From: JBJHAX01 sp050480705 | Lineage (GTDB): Bacteria; Actinomycetota; Nitriliruptoria; Nitriliruptorales; Nitriliruptoraceae | DNA length: 12,991 nucleotides | NCBI GenBank assembly: GCA_050480705.1 | Contig: JBJHAX010000054.1 | Span: 1-12,991, forward strand | Reading direction: 5' to 3' | In this document: one piece after another, positions 1-6,653 of the stretch | Layout: every line of letters begins with the position of its first letter | Position numbering within the stretch: position 1 is the stretch's first letter | Made by a program: the position numbers and the translations under genes | The notes under the pieces: model-generated | The model's database searches: none | The model's input: the letters and a program-made list of their open reading frames with translations, nothing else | What the model was told of the DNA's origin: nothing

Positions 1-2
1 AT

Positions 3-638
3 GTCTGTAAGACGTATGCCGAAGCGATCGCCTCGGGAACCGAGAAGAATCTGACGCTGTGCAGCCCCGGCGGCCGGGAAACCAAGCAGATGGTCAAACT
101 GCTGCTCAAAGACGGCAGCGAAGCCGGAAACGCCGGCGGGAGCGACAGAACAGCGGCGACCAACGGCCACAGTTCGAACGGCGGCAATGGCAACGGCCGT
201 GCAACGGCGACCGCTCCGACCGCAGCGAACGGCTACAGCCGCAACCACCCGTTTCCGGCGAAATTTGTCGAATCGAGGAAGCTGACCGGGGACGGTTCCC
301 AAAAGGATGTTCGCCATGTGGTGATCGATCTTGAAGGTTCGGGGTTGACCTATCAGGTCGGCGACGCGTTGGGGGTTTGGCCGATGAATTGTGACCGGCT
401 AGCTTCCCGGATCGTGACCAGGCTGGGCAGCGACGGTTCCACCCGCGTCAGCACCCCGCTGGGGAACGAGAAACGCTTGATCGATGCCCTGCGGGAAGAC
501 TGTTGTCTCCGCGAACCCGGCGACGAATTGTTGGAACTGCTTGCCGAGCGGATCGAGGATCGGGACGCGCGTGAATCCCTGCTGCGGATGCTCAGCGAAG
601 GGCCTCCTCCGGGTTTCGATGTTCTCGATGCGCTGGAG
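3..638 (+). CDS. Fe-S/FAD sulfite-reductase-type flavoprotein, fragment (both ends missing)
   Basis: This open frame enters from the left edge. Its first ~40 residues carry CKTYAEAIA and then LCSPGG, which fit the second half of the small four-cysteine Fe-S domain (FeS, PF04060) also found in RnfB-type proteins; the first two cysteines lie outside the window. A Gly/Asn/Thr/Ala-rich linker follows (about 111-239). From about 240 comes the start of a FAD-binding domain of the CysJ/cytochrome P450 reductase family, with NHPFPAKFVE, GSGLTYQVGDALGVWPMNC and later DELLELLAER. Such Fe-S plus CysJ-like proteins are known from Planctomycetes, where they would pass electrons to sulfite reductase. The rest of the FAD domain, with its RxYS motif, and the NADPH domain are absent: family similarity stops near base 638 and histidine kinase sequence begins in the same frame. 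GC3 is 36 of 55 codons at 240-404, well below the rest of the window. Family assignment is fairly sure; belonging to this genome is doubtful. Confidence 0.72.
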
Positions 639-1372
639 ACGGCCGCACGGGCGCAGATCACCGCGACCGATGGCGCACGAGGAGCCACAGACGAAACGTC
701 GGGTGGCTTCGTCGACGCAGGCGTTCTCGCCGATGCGGTGGCGTTCGCGGCTGTCGCGAGCGACGTCCAGGCCTTGCTGCGCGGCATCACGGATGCGGCA
801 GGGCGCTTGTCACACATCGTGCGCGCGTTGAAGGGCTACGCGTACCTGGACCGTGCACCGATCCAGGACGTCGACGTCGTCGACGGCTTGGAGTCGACGC
901 TGGTGCTGCTCGCCCACAAGCTCGGCGGCATCGTCGTCGAGCGCGACTACCAGGAGGGGCTTCCGACGATCACCGCGGTCGGCGGCGACATCAACCAGGT
1001 GTGGACCAACCTGATCGACAACGCCGCCGACGCACTCGCGGAAGCGTCCGAAGGGACGCATCACGGAGCCGGCGCCGACGTGCAGCCGAAGCTCAGCCTC
1101 GCTGCCCGGGCCACCGACGACGAGGTGATCGTCGAGGTCACCGACAACGGCCCGGGGATACCCGAGGAGACGCAGCGCAAGATCTTCGATGCGTTCTTCA
1201 CCACCAAGCCCCCTGGCAGCGGCACCGGCCTGGGGTTGTCGACGACGCACCGGATCGTCGTCAAGGAGCACCACGGCAGCCTGGACGTCGTCTCGCGACC
1301 CGGACACACGACGTTCACCGTACGACTGCCGTGTCACCGACCCGCTGCGGGCTCTCGGGCCGACTCTCCGGC
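639..1372 (+). CDS. Sensor histidine kinase, C-terminal part (5' cut at chimeric join, 3' cut by gap)
   Basis: From about base 700 the frame encodes the end of the dimerisation region and the HATPase domain of a histidine kinase. Visible are the helix with RLSHIVRALKGYAYLD, an N-box at 993-1037 (NQVWTNLIDNAADAL), a G1 box at 1143-1163 (DNGPGIP), an F-box (FDAFFTTKP, about 1185-1211) and a G2 box (GSGTGLGLS, about 1215-1241), ending in FTVRLP. This is the ATP-binding half that phosphorylates a histidine and then a response regulator. The phospho-acceptor H-box and any sensor domain are missing because the sequence upstream belongs to a different protein. Relatives in Actinobacteria often carry an N-terminal cyclic-nucleotide-binding domain; that is family knowledge and is not visible here. 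No stop codon is seen before the run of N, though the kinase fold is essentially complete there. GC3 is 52 of 55 codons at 843-1007, matching the genes to the right. Confidence 0.85.
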
Positions 1373-1382
1373 NNNNNNNNNN
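1373..1382. other. Scaffold gap (10 N)
   Basis: There are exactly ten N between the end of the histidine kinase and the ribosome binding site of the DUF2652 gene. A fixed short run like this is usually a scaffolding placeholder and not a measured distance. The kinase stop codon and an unknown length of DNA are therefore missing. The reading frame that seems to cross the gap has no meaning. Confidence 0.95.
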
Positions 1383-1415
1383 GAACTAGCGTTGCGCACC
1401 AGCCAGGAACGGGAC

Positions 1416-2576
1416 ATGCGTGAACCCGAATCGACGTGCCTGGCGATCGTCGACCTGTCGGGCTACACCGCCTACCTGTCAGGCGTCGAACTCGCCCACG
1501 CACAGGACATCATCGCCGACCTGCTCCAGGCGATCGTCGCACCGCTGCGCCCGACGTTCCACGTCGCAAAGCTCGAGGGTGATGCGGTGCTGCTGTACGC
1601 ACCCATCGACGTCATCGACGGGTCGATGTTGCTCGACCTCTTCGAGGCCAGCTACATCGCGTTTCGTCGGCGACTGCGCACGATCGGACAGACGTCAAGC
1701 TGTGCGTGCGATGCCTGCGCGAGAGTGCCCGAACTCGACCTCAAGATCGTCGTCCACCACGGCAGCGTCGTCCGCCAGGAGATGCTCGGAACCGTCGAAC
1801 TGGTCGGCCCGGACGTCATCGTCACGCACCGGCTGCTCAAGAACACGATCACGACGACGCTTGCCACCGATGCCTACGCGCTGTTCACCGATGCGTGCCT
1901 GGAGACCACGACACTCGACCCGGCCCTGCTGGGAATGCGCCGCCATGTCGAGCACTACGACGACGTGGGCGAGATCGCCGGGTGGGTGCACGACCTGACC
2001 GCGGTGTGGCATCGCATCGACGCCGAGACCCGGGCCCACGTCGAGCGAGAGGACGCGATCTGGTCGAGCGAGATATTCATCGCAGGTGCCGAACCCGCTC
2101 TCGCGTGGCAGTGGCTGACCGACCCGACCTTCAAGATCGCGTGGGAGTCCGGATTCGAACGCATCACCGAGACACCGGGGGAGGGTGGCCGGCGTGGCGC
2201 CGGGACGCTCACCCACTGCGTGCACGGAGACGAGTCCGTCGACATGGAGATTCTCGACTGGCGGCCGCCGTCGTACGTCACCAGCCGCGGTGCGTTTCCC
2301 AACGGTGCAAAGTTCGTCGTGACCGATGAGGTGACGCCGGCCGACGGTGGCGTGATCGTCAGCAAAGCGCTGGCGGCGCCGAGCGCCGAGGACGAGCCGG
2401 CCCTGCGCGAGGTCATGACGCTCTTCGCGCCCGTGCTCGACACCTGGTTGCCACGGCTTGGAGACCTGCTGTCCGAGCACCAGCGTCAGCGTCCGGTTCT
2501 CGTGGATGTCCCGCTGCCCGAACCCGACGAAGCCGCGCGACACGCCAGTGCTGTCGACGACCGCGAAGCCGACTGA
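1416..2576 (+). CDS. DUF2652 (class III cyclase-like) and SRPBCC two-domain protein
   Basis: This is a 386-residue protein. The ATG at 1416 has AGGA at 1405-1408, seven bases upstream, which decides the start. Residues 8-145 match DUF2652: IVDLSGYTAYL (9-21), the helix with HAQDIIADLLQ, KLEGDAVLLY (52-61), CACDAC (96-101), LKIVVHHG (109-116) and DVIVTHRLLKN (133-143). The order of these blocks resembles class III nucleotide cyclases: D13 and D56 sit where the two metal-binding aspartates would be, K52 at a purine-contact lysine and R139 at the catalytic arginine, while the usual asparagine is Ile135. That alignment is my inference. Residues from about 216 to 360 look like an SRPBCC/polyketide-cyclase-like ligand pocket (EIFIAGAEPALAWQWLTDP). 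The CxCxxC at 96-101 is typical of DUF2652 and could bind metal. No signal peptide or membrane segment is seen, so it is probably cytoplasmic. Biochemical function is unknown. It lies just downstream of a histidine kinase, but across a gap. Confidence 0.85.
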   Translation: MREPESTCLAIVDLSGYTAYLSGVELAHAQDIIADLLQAIVAPLRPTFHVAKLEGDAVLLYAPIDVIDGSMLLDLFEASYIAFRRRLRTIGQTSSCACDACARVPELDLKIVVHHGSVVRQEMLGTVELVGPDVIVTHRLLKNTITTTLATDAYALFTDACLETTTLDPALLGMRRHVEHYDDVGEIAGWVHDLTAVWHRIDAETRAHVEREDAIWSSEIFIAGAEPALAWQWLTDPTFKIAWESGFERITETPGEGGRRGAGTLTHCVHGDESVDMEILDWRPPSYVTSRGAFPNGAKFVVTDEVTPADGGVIVSKALAAPSAEDEPALREVMTLFAPVLDTWLPRLGDLLSEHQRQRPVLVDVPLPEPDEAARHASAVDDREAD

Positions 2577-2633
2577 AGCGCGGCAGCCTGGCGCCGCCGT
2601 GGCGCAGGTGCGAAGAGTCGCCTGGTGAGGTGC

Positions 2634-2639
2634 TACCGT
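2634..2639 (+). promoter_or_regulatory. Candidate -10 element (TACCGT) upstream of the helicase
   Basis: TACCGT fits the loose actinobacterial -10 pattern TAnnnT. No good -35 hexamer lies 16-18 bases upstream. A transcript from here would start close to the hairpin at 2648-2669 and carry a leader of roughly 265 bases. This is a weak prediction. Confidence 0.25.
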
Positions 2640-2647
2640 GTCTTGCA

Positions 2648-2669
2648 CGGCGCGGCCTGATCCGCGCCG
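2648..2669 (+). promoter_or_regulatory. Strong hairpin in the helicase leader
   Basis: CGGCGCGG (2648-2655) and CCGCGCCG (2662-2669) form a perfect 8-bp, all G/C stem around the loop CCTGAT. No T-run follows, so it is not a standard intrinsic terminator of the upstream gene. It could instead stabilise the 5' end of the helicase mRNA or act in attenuation; that role is inferred. Confidence 0.5.
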
Positions 2670-2913
2670 GAACACGTTCTCGCCCGTTGGTTGCATTCGC
2701 AGATCGGATCAACCGCAGCGGCGAACCTCTCGGTCTGATCGAGGGCCCGCGGTCCCCCGCGCCACCTTCTGCTGCCGGCTGCGTGTTCACCACGCACCAG
2801 CGATCGTGATGCCCCTGCCTCGCGGTCTCACGTGCACGCGCCCGTGGCGATCCACGGACGTGTCCCAACCGCGAACCATTCCGCCCATCGGGGCGGGCAT
2901 CGGAGTACCACGC

Positions 2914-4293
2914 ATGACCACCACGTTCACCGAACTCGGCGTCCCCGCCGAGCTGACCCAACGCCTGGCCGAACTCGGCATCACCGCTCCCTTCCCCATC
3001 CAGTCGCTGACATTGGCGGATGCCCTCGCCGGCCGCGACCTGTGCGGGAAAGCGCCGACGGGTTCGGGCAAGACGCTTGCCTTCTCGCTGCCGTTGGCCA
3101 TGTCCGTTCAGCGAGCACAGCCCGGCCGTCCTCGCGCCCTCGTGCTGGTGCCGACCCGCGAGCTGGCTGCCCAGGTGCGTGGGGTGCTCGACCCGCTGGT
3201 GCAGGTCACCCGCCGCAAGGTGGCGACGTTCTACGGCGGCACGAACATCAAACGTGACCTGCAGCGGTTGCGCGGACGCGTCGACATCGCCGTAGCGACG
3301 CCCGGCCGCCTGGAGGACCTGATCGACCGCCAGGCGATCTCGCTGGGCGATGTCGATCTCGTGGTGCTCGACGAAGCTGACCGGATGGCCGACATGGGAT
3401 TCCTCCCGGTCGTCAAGCGCCTCCTCGAGCAGACGCGCCCCGAACGGCAGACGCTGCTGTTCAGCGCCACACTCGATGGCGACGTCGACGTACTGGTACG
3501 CCACTATCAGCGCGATCCCGCCCGCCACGTGTTCACTTCTCCCGAGGAGGCACGCGGGGACGTGCGTCACGTCTTCTGGCCCGCGGAGCGCGCGGACCGT
3601 CGCCGTCTCACCGCCGAGATCGTGCAACGCACCGGGCCGGCGATCGTGTTCACACGAACCAAGCACGGAGCCGACCGTCTGGCACGGCAGCTACGCCAGG
3701 ACGGGGTCGAGACCGCCGCAATCCACGGTGACCGAAGCCAGAGTCAGCGCGAACGGGCGCTGGCCCGCTTCTCCGAAGGGCGCGTCGGCACGCTCGTCGC
3801 CACCGATGTCGCAGCGCGGGGGATTCACGTCGACAACGTCGCGACCGTCGTCCACTACGACCAGCCCGCGACGGGCAAGGACTACGTGCATCGGTCAGGG
3901 CGGACCGGCCGCGCCGGCGCCGAAGGGCTCGTTGTCTCGCTCGTCAGCGCCGAGGAGACCAACGACGTTCAGAAGCTCCAGCGTTCGCTGCAACTCCCCG
4001 AAGGGCTCCACACGCTCGACATGAACATGCTGTCGCTCGACGAGTTGCCTGCACCGAACCGTGTCGCGACGTCCGGCAACAAGACCCGCACTGCCAACAG
4101 GGCCGGTGGGCCGCGCCGGAACGGTGGGTCACGTAGTGGCTCGCGTGGTGGAGGGGCACGTGGCAGTTCGCGTGGTGGCGGTTCGCATGGGGGCGGTTCG
4201 CGCACCAGTGGTCGAGGCGGTCAAGGATCGAACGCTCGTGGCACCGCTGCGCAGGGCAACGGGGCAGGCGCGCGCCGCACGAAACGCGGCTGA
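2914..4293 (+). CDS. DEAD-box ATP-dependent RNA helicase with RG-rich tail
   Basis: This 459-residue protein unwinds RNA duplexes with ATP; relatives act in ribosome assembly, RNA decay and cold adaptation. All core motifs are intact: Q-motif (F5 and PIQ at 28-30), motif I APTGSGKT (47-54), PTRELA (80-85), TPGRL (129-133), DEAD (153-156), SAT (184-186), ATDVAARG (296-303) and HRSGRTGRAG (326-335). After the RecA2 core, about 75 residues form a basic, low-complexity tail rich in Arg, Gly and Ser, as in RhlE/DeaD-like proteins, probably for nonspecific RNA binding. The ATG at 2914 is chosen because GGAG at 2902-2905 lies eight bases upstream and the Q-motif begins at residue 5; the frame stays open further upstream, but without family similarity. 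The gene stands alone, converging on the DUF1801 gene. RhlE is the nearest named type, but I do not assign a symbol. Confidence 0.95.
   Translation: MTTTFTELGVPAELTQRLAELGITAPFPIQSLTLADALAGRDLCGKAPTGSGKTLAFSLPLAMSVQRAQPGRPRALVLVPTRELAAQVRGVLDPLVQVTRRKVATFYGGTNIKRDLQRLRGRVDIAVATPGRLEDLIDRQAISLGDVDLVVLDEADRMADMGFLPVVKRLLEQTRPERQTLLFSATLDGDVDVLVRHYQRDPARHVFTSPEEARGDVRHVFWPAERADRRRLTAEIVQRTGPAIVFTRTKHGADRLARQLRQDGVETAAIHGDRSQSQRERALARFSEGRVGTLVATDVAARGIHVDNVATVVHYDQPATGKDYVHRSGRTGRAGAEGLVVSLVSAEETNDVQKLQRSLQLPEGLHTLDMNMLSLDELPAPNRVATSGNKTRTANRAGGPRRNGGSRSGSRGGGARGSSRGGGSHGGGSRTSGRGGQGSNARGTAAQGNGAGARRTKRG
4141..4201 (+). repeat. Short repeats encoding the RGG-like helicase tail
   Basis: TCGCGTGGTGG occurs at 4141-4151 and 4168-4178, and GGCGGTTCGC at 4177-4186 and 4192-4201. 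All spacings are multiples of three (27 and 15 bases), so copies keep the frame and encode SRGGG/GGGSR-type units. This looks like expansion of a low-complexity coding tail, not a mobile repeat. Confidence 0.7.
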
Positions 4294-4323
4294 TACCGGC
4301 GGCTGAGCCGGACGGGCATGGCG

Positions 4324-4355
4324 GTGTGCTGCGACGGCGCATCGTCACAGCACAC
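4324..4355. terminator. Hairpin between convergent genes, likely bidirectional terminator
   Basis: GTGTGCTG (4324-4331) pairs perfectly with CAGCACAC (4348-4355). After one C:A mismatch, GACG pairs with CGTC around a six-base loop. It lies 30 bases after the helicase stop and 9 bases beyond the DUF1801 stop on the other strand, the right place to end both transcripts. Neither side has a T-run, which is common in high-GC Actinobacteria. Confidence 0.6.
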
Positions 4356-4364
4356 AGGGATGCC

Positions 4365-4778
4365 TCAGAAACCGTCCCAGCCGGGAAGCTTCGAAGACTG
4401 GGTGACCCAGTCGCCAAGAAGCTGCTCGTCGAACTCATCGTCCTCGAACACGTGGAAGTAGCGGGCGTCCTCGTCCTTCGAAGCCACCGGCGGCACGGGA
4501 TCGAGGTGGGCGCCGTTCATGAACGTCACCTTGATGTACTTCGTGAAACAGTGGAAGGTCACAAACCAGCCGTGATCCTCCACGCCGTACCAGGGTGAGT
4601 TCCAGCGCACGGCCTTCTTGACGTCCGGCACGTGGCGCACCACGAGCTCGTCGATGCGGCGGCCCACATCGCGCTTCCATCCCGGCATGGCGGCGATGTA
4701 GGCCTGCACCGGCGCATCGCCGTCGCCCTTGGGGATCTGCGGGTTACCGCCCGACAACAGGCGTGGTTCGTCGGCCAT
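4365..4778 (-). CDS. DUF1801 family protein
   Basis: This 137-residue soluble protein matches DUF1801 (YdhG-like fold): VQAYIAAMPGWKRDVGRRIDELV (about 24-46, quoted here only as a landmark in two parts: VQAYIAAMPGWKR and DVGRRIDELV), AVRWNSPWYGVE, WFVTFHCFTKYIKVTF, and the closing SSKLPGW. Length and motif order fit the family, whose biochemical role is not established; members are small proteins often found near regulators or stress genes. The ATG at 4778 is preceded, nine bases upstream on this strand, by GGAG (complement of 4788-4791); the frame stays open further upstream, but there it overlaps the LuxR gene. It lies 37 bases after the stop of that LuxR-type gene on the same strand, so the two may be cotranscribed. 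The gene converges on the helicase. Family call is confident; function is unknown. Confidence 0.85.
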   Translation of the reverse strand: MADEPRLLSGGNPQIPKGDGDAPVQAYIAAMPGWKRDVGRRIDELVVRHVPDVKKAVRWNSPWYGVEDHGWFVTFHCFTKYIKVTFMNGAHLDPVPPVASKDEDARYFHVFEDDEFDEQLLGDWVTQSSKLPGWDGF

Positions 4779-4815
4779 GGACGTCGTCTCCGTCGCGGTG
4801 GCGTGGGGGTCGTGC

Positions 4816-6015
4816 TCAGTCTTGCGTGTCGGCACCGAGCTGTGCGTGCGCTGAAGGCTCGGGGATGGGGCCGCCGCGGATCGGCCGCTGCACCTTGACC
4901 CGTGCATCGTTGTCGGTGACACGGGCCCTGTAATGGCGGGCGAACACGCGAGTGACGAGTTCACGGCGGCTGCGCACGCCGGTTTTCTCGAAGACGCGCT
5001 TGAGGTGTTCTTGCACGGTGTAGGGGGAGACGAACAGCGCCTCGGCGATTTGCGTGGTCGAATCACCACGCAACACGTGGCGGGTGACCTCCTCCTCGCG
5101 TGCGGTCAGCTCGAACGCGGCCATGAGCAACGGCGTGATCCGCTCCGCCCCGGCGGGCTGGATCGTGACCGCGACGCGTCGCGCATCGTCGCCGGCGAGC
5201 GCCTGCCCGTGCAGCACGACCCATCCTCGTGCGTGCGAGAAGACGCGCGCGGACGCCGCCGCCCTGCTGCGGTCATCGCCCCGACCTGCGAGTGTGACCT
5301 GGGCGACGGACAGCACGGCTGCCGGCAGATCACCTCGTTCGGGCGCGGGGAGATCCGCGAGCCAGCTCTGTGCGCCAGGGGTGAACGATTCGGGTGCAAG
5401 CGTCTCGTCAAGGACGACGACGCCCGGCGCATCAGGACCTTCGGGTTCGGCCGCCTCACCCAGGACCAGCCCGCGCCGGATGCCTTCGGCCAGGTGGGGA
5501 GCCACCGCAGTGAGAAAATCGAGCTCGTCGGAACCGAACGCAGGTCGATCGGGTCCGCGAACCAGGTAGACCGCGCCCCAGTGCTCCCCTCGCACGGTCC
5601 TCAGCGCCACAAGTACCTCGTGATGCACGCCCATCGAATGCAGCAGCTCGACGTACTCGGGGGCGCCACCGGCGTCTGCCGCGACGATCTCGTGCGAGGT
5701 CTGGACACCGCGAGGGTTGCGCACCACGTCGCACACGCGATTGCTCGCCATCGAGGAGGCGTACTCGAGCTCCATGACCTCCTCGACCGGGACCTCGCAT
5801 CCGTTGGCGTACATGCTCGTGACCAGCAGCGATGCTGGATCGAGCGTCATCCAGGTCGGAGACGGCAACATGTCCACGTCGGTGGGCACGGCACGATCGA
5901 GTGTCACGGCCGCCTGCGAGAGGAACGAAGCGACGTCCAGCCCTCGGCGAGCGAGCCGCCGGATGTTCTCCAGCGACTGCTGTCTGGCGTACGCGCTGAC
6001 CCTGAGTCCTGGCAC
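4816..6015 (-). CDS. LuxR/NarL-type transcriptional regulator with GAF-like N-terminus
   Basis: This 399-residue DNA-binding regulator has a clear LuxR helix-turn-helix at about 303-360 (LTAREEEVTRHVLRG, then TTQIAEALFVSPYTVQEHLK and RVFEKTGVRSRRELV). The first ~185 residues look like a GAF-type sensory region: it opens with a helix containing RRGLDVASFL, continues through LPSPTWMTLDPASLLVTSMY, and includes WGAVYLVRG and FLTAVAPHLAEGIRRGL. The order is typical of a large actinobacterial LuxR group without a receiver domain. The ligand cannot be read from sequence. A basic 39-residue tail follows the HTH. The start is a GTG at 6013-6015, with an AGGGAAGG stretch about 12 bases upstream; spacing is long, so the start is somewhat uncertain. 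It is divergent from the SnoaL-like gene, with a 16-bp palindrome between them that may be its operator, and is followed by the DUF1801 gene 37 bp downstream. Confidence 0.88.
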   Translation of the reverse strand: MPGLRVSAYARQQSLENIRRLARRGLDVASFLSQAAVTLDRAVPTDVDMLPSPTWMTLDPASLLVTSMYANGCEVPVEEVMELEYASSMASNRVCDVVRNPRGVQTSHEIVAADAGGAPEYVELLHSMGVHHEVLVALRTVRGEHWGAVYLVRGPDRPAFGSDELDFLTAVAPHLAEGIRRGLVLGEAAEPEGPDAPGVVVLDETLAPESFTPGAQSWLADLPAPERGDLPAAVLSVAQVTLAGRGDDRSRAAASARVFSHARGWVVLHGQALAGDDARRVAVTIQPAGAERITPLLMAAFELTAREEEVTRHVLRGDSTTQIAEALFVSPYTVQEHLKRVFEKTGVRSRRELVTRVFARHYRARVTDNDARVKVQRPIRGGPIPEPSAHAQLGADTQD

Positions 6016-6060
6016 GGCGAGACGGCCTTCCCTGGTGCCGCCGGATGGCGACCCATCTTC

Positions 6061-6076
6061 TACCAGACTTCTGGTA
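6061..6076. promoter_or_regulatory. 16-bp palindrome, candidate LuxR operator
   Basis: TACCAGA-CT-TCTGGTA is a perfect inverted repeat with 7-base arms and a 2-base spacer. It lies in the 149-bp region between the divergent LuxR and SnoaL genes, 45 bases from one start and 88 from the other. The 7-2-7 geometry and the outer TAC/GTA recall NarL-type sites, although the inner bases do not match the NarL consensus. Binding by the adjacent LuxR protein is an inference. Confidence 0.55.
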
Positions 6077-6164
6077 CGGACGTGCGTCTGCGCTCGCGAG
6101 ACACTGCCCGTCCGGCCTCACGCGACCGCAGTGAGCTCGTTGTCATCGTCGAAAGGATGCGCGG

Positions 6165-6590
6165 ATGGCGCCCCAGGACCCTGTGAGCACGGCTATTGAC
6201 GGTTTCAATGAGCGCGACGCGGCGAAGTACGCGTCCGTGTTCGCGGACGACGGAGTGCTGCATGATCCGTTCTTTCCGGAACCCACCAAGGGCCGCGCCG
6301 GGATCCAGGCGATGATCGGGGGTATCTGGGGTTCGTTCTCCGACGTCACATGGACATTGGCGAGTCCGGTGATCACCTCGGGTGATCGGATGGCCTTCAT
6401 CGTCGACGTGAAGATGACCCATGACGGCCCGATGCCGATGCCTGACGGCACGATCGTCGAACCGACCGGCGAACGCATCAGCTTCGAGTCAGGCGTGTTC
6501 TGGACACTCGACGCCGACGGGTTCGTGGCCGAGGAGCGCGGCTACTTCGACGCGACCGCCGTAGCGCTGCAACTCGGCCTCGTCGGCTGA
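6165..6590 (+). CDS. SnoaL-like / NTF2-fold protein
   Basis: This 141-residue soluble protein has the SnoaL/NTF2-like cone fold pattern: an N-terminal helix (VSTAIDGFNERDAAKYASVF) followed by ADDGVLHDPFFPEPTKGRAGIQAMI, here split as ADDGVLHDPFF and EPTKGRAGIQAMI, then beta strands ending in FWTLDADGFVAEERGYFD. Members include small-molecule isomerases, hydrolases and cyclases as well as noncatalytic binding proteins. D28/D29, H33 and the late Glu/Arg/Tyr cluster are plausible pocket residues, but the substrate cannot be predicted. The ATG at 6165 has AAAGGA at 6152-6157, with seven bases between. It is divergent from the LuxR regulator across a palindrome, so control by that regulator is likely. 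The following 63 bases before the next convergent gene show no convincing terminator. Confidence 0.85.
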   Translation: MAPQDPVSTAIDGFNERDAAKYASVFADDGVLHDPFFPEPTKGRAGIQAMIGGIWGSFSDVTWTLASPVITSGDRMAFIVDVKMTHDGPMPMPDGTIVEPTGERISFESGVFWTLDADGFVAEERGYFDATAVALQLGLVG

Positions 6591-6653
6591 CATCCTTGAC
6601 GTTTGGCCCTCGCGCATCGTGCCGTCGGGCGATTCACAGCTGGTCGGTGTCGT

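Larger units (their letters stand above)
2577..2913 (+). other. Intergenic region and probable long leader of the helicase gene
   Basis: This 337-base stretch has no convincing gene. A frame open from a GTG at 2638 into the helicase reads as Arg/Pro/Ser-rich sequence with no family similarity, and the helicase Q-motif starts only after 2914. The region holds a weak 5-bp hairpin right after the upstream stop (2580-2584 with 2593-2597), a candidate -10 element, a strong 8-bp hairpin at 2648-2669, and the helicase ribosome binding site GGAG at 2902-2905. Confidence 0.6.

Noticed and set aside
90..2576. One long open frame of 828 codons spanning reductase, kinase and DUF2652 sequence
   Set aside because: It crosses ten N and a join between unrelated families. 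The DUF2652 part has its own ATG and ribosome binding site at 1416.
2638..2913. N-terminal extension of the helicase from a GTG at 2638
   Set aside because: The added 92 residues are low-complexity Arg/Pro/Ser without family similarity. The ATG at 2914 has a good ribosome binding site and places the Q-motif correctly.
2413..3666. Long minus-strand open frame opposite the DUF2652 end and the helicase
   Set aside because: It is a shadow of high-GC coding on the other strand; its product is Arg/Gly/His-rich with no family pattern, while the plus strand has all the helicase motifs.
4933..6186. Long plus-strand open frame of 417 codons opposite the LuxR gene
   Set aside because: It is antisense to a complete LuxR protein with an intact HTH and shows no recognisable domain.
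6591..6653. Terminator between the convergent SnoaL and deazaflavin-type genes
   Set aside because: Only a 4-bp GCCC/GGGC pairing with mismatches is present, too weak to call.
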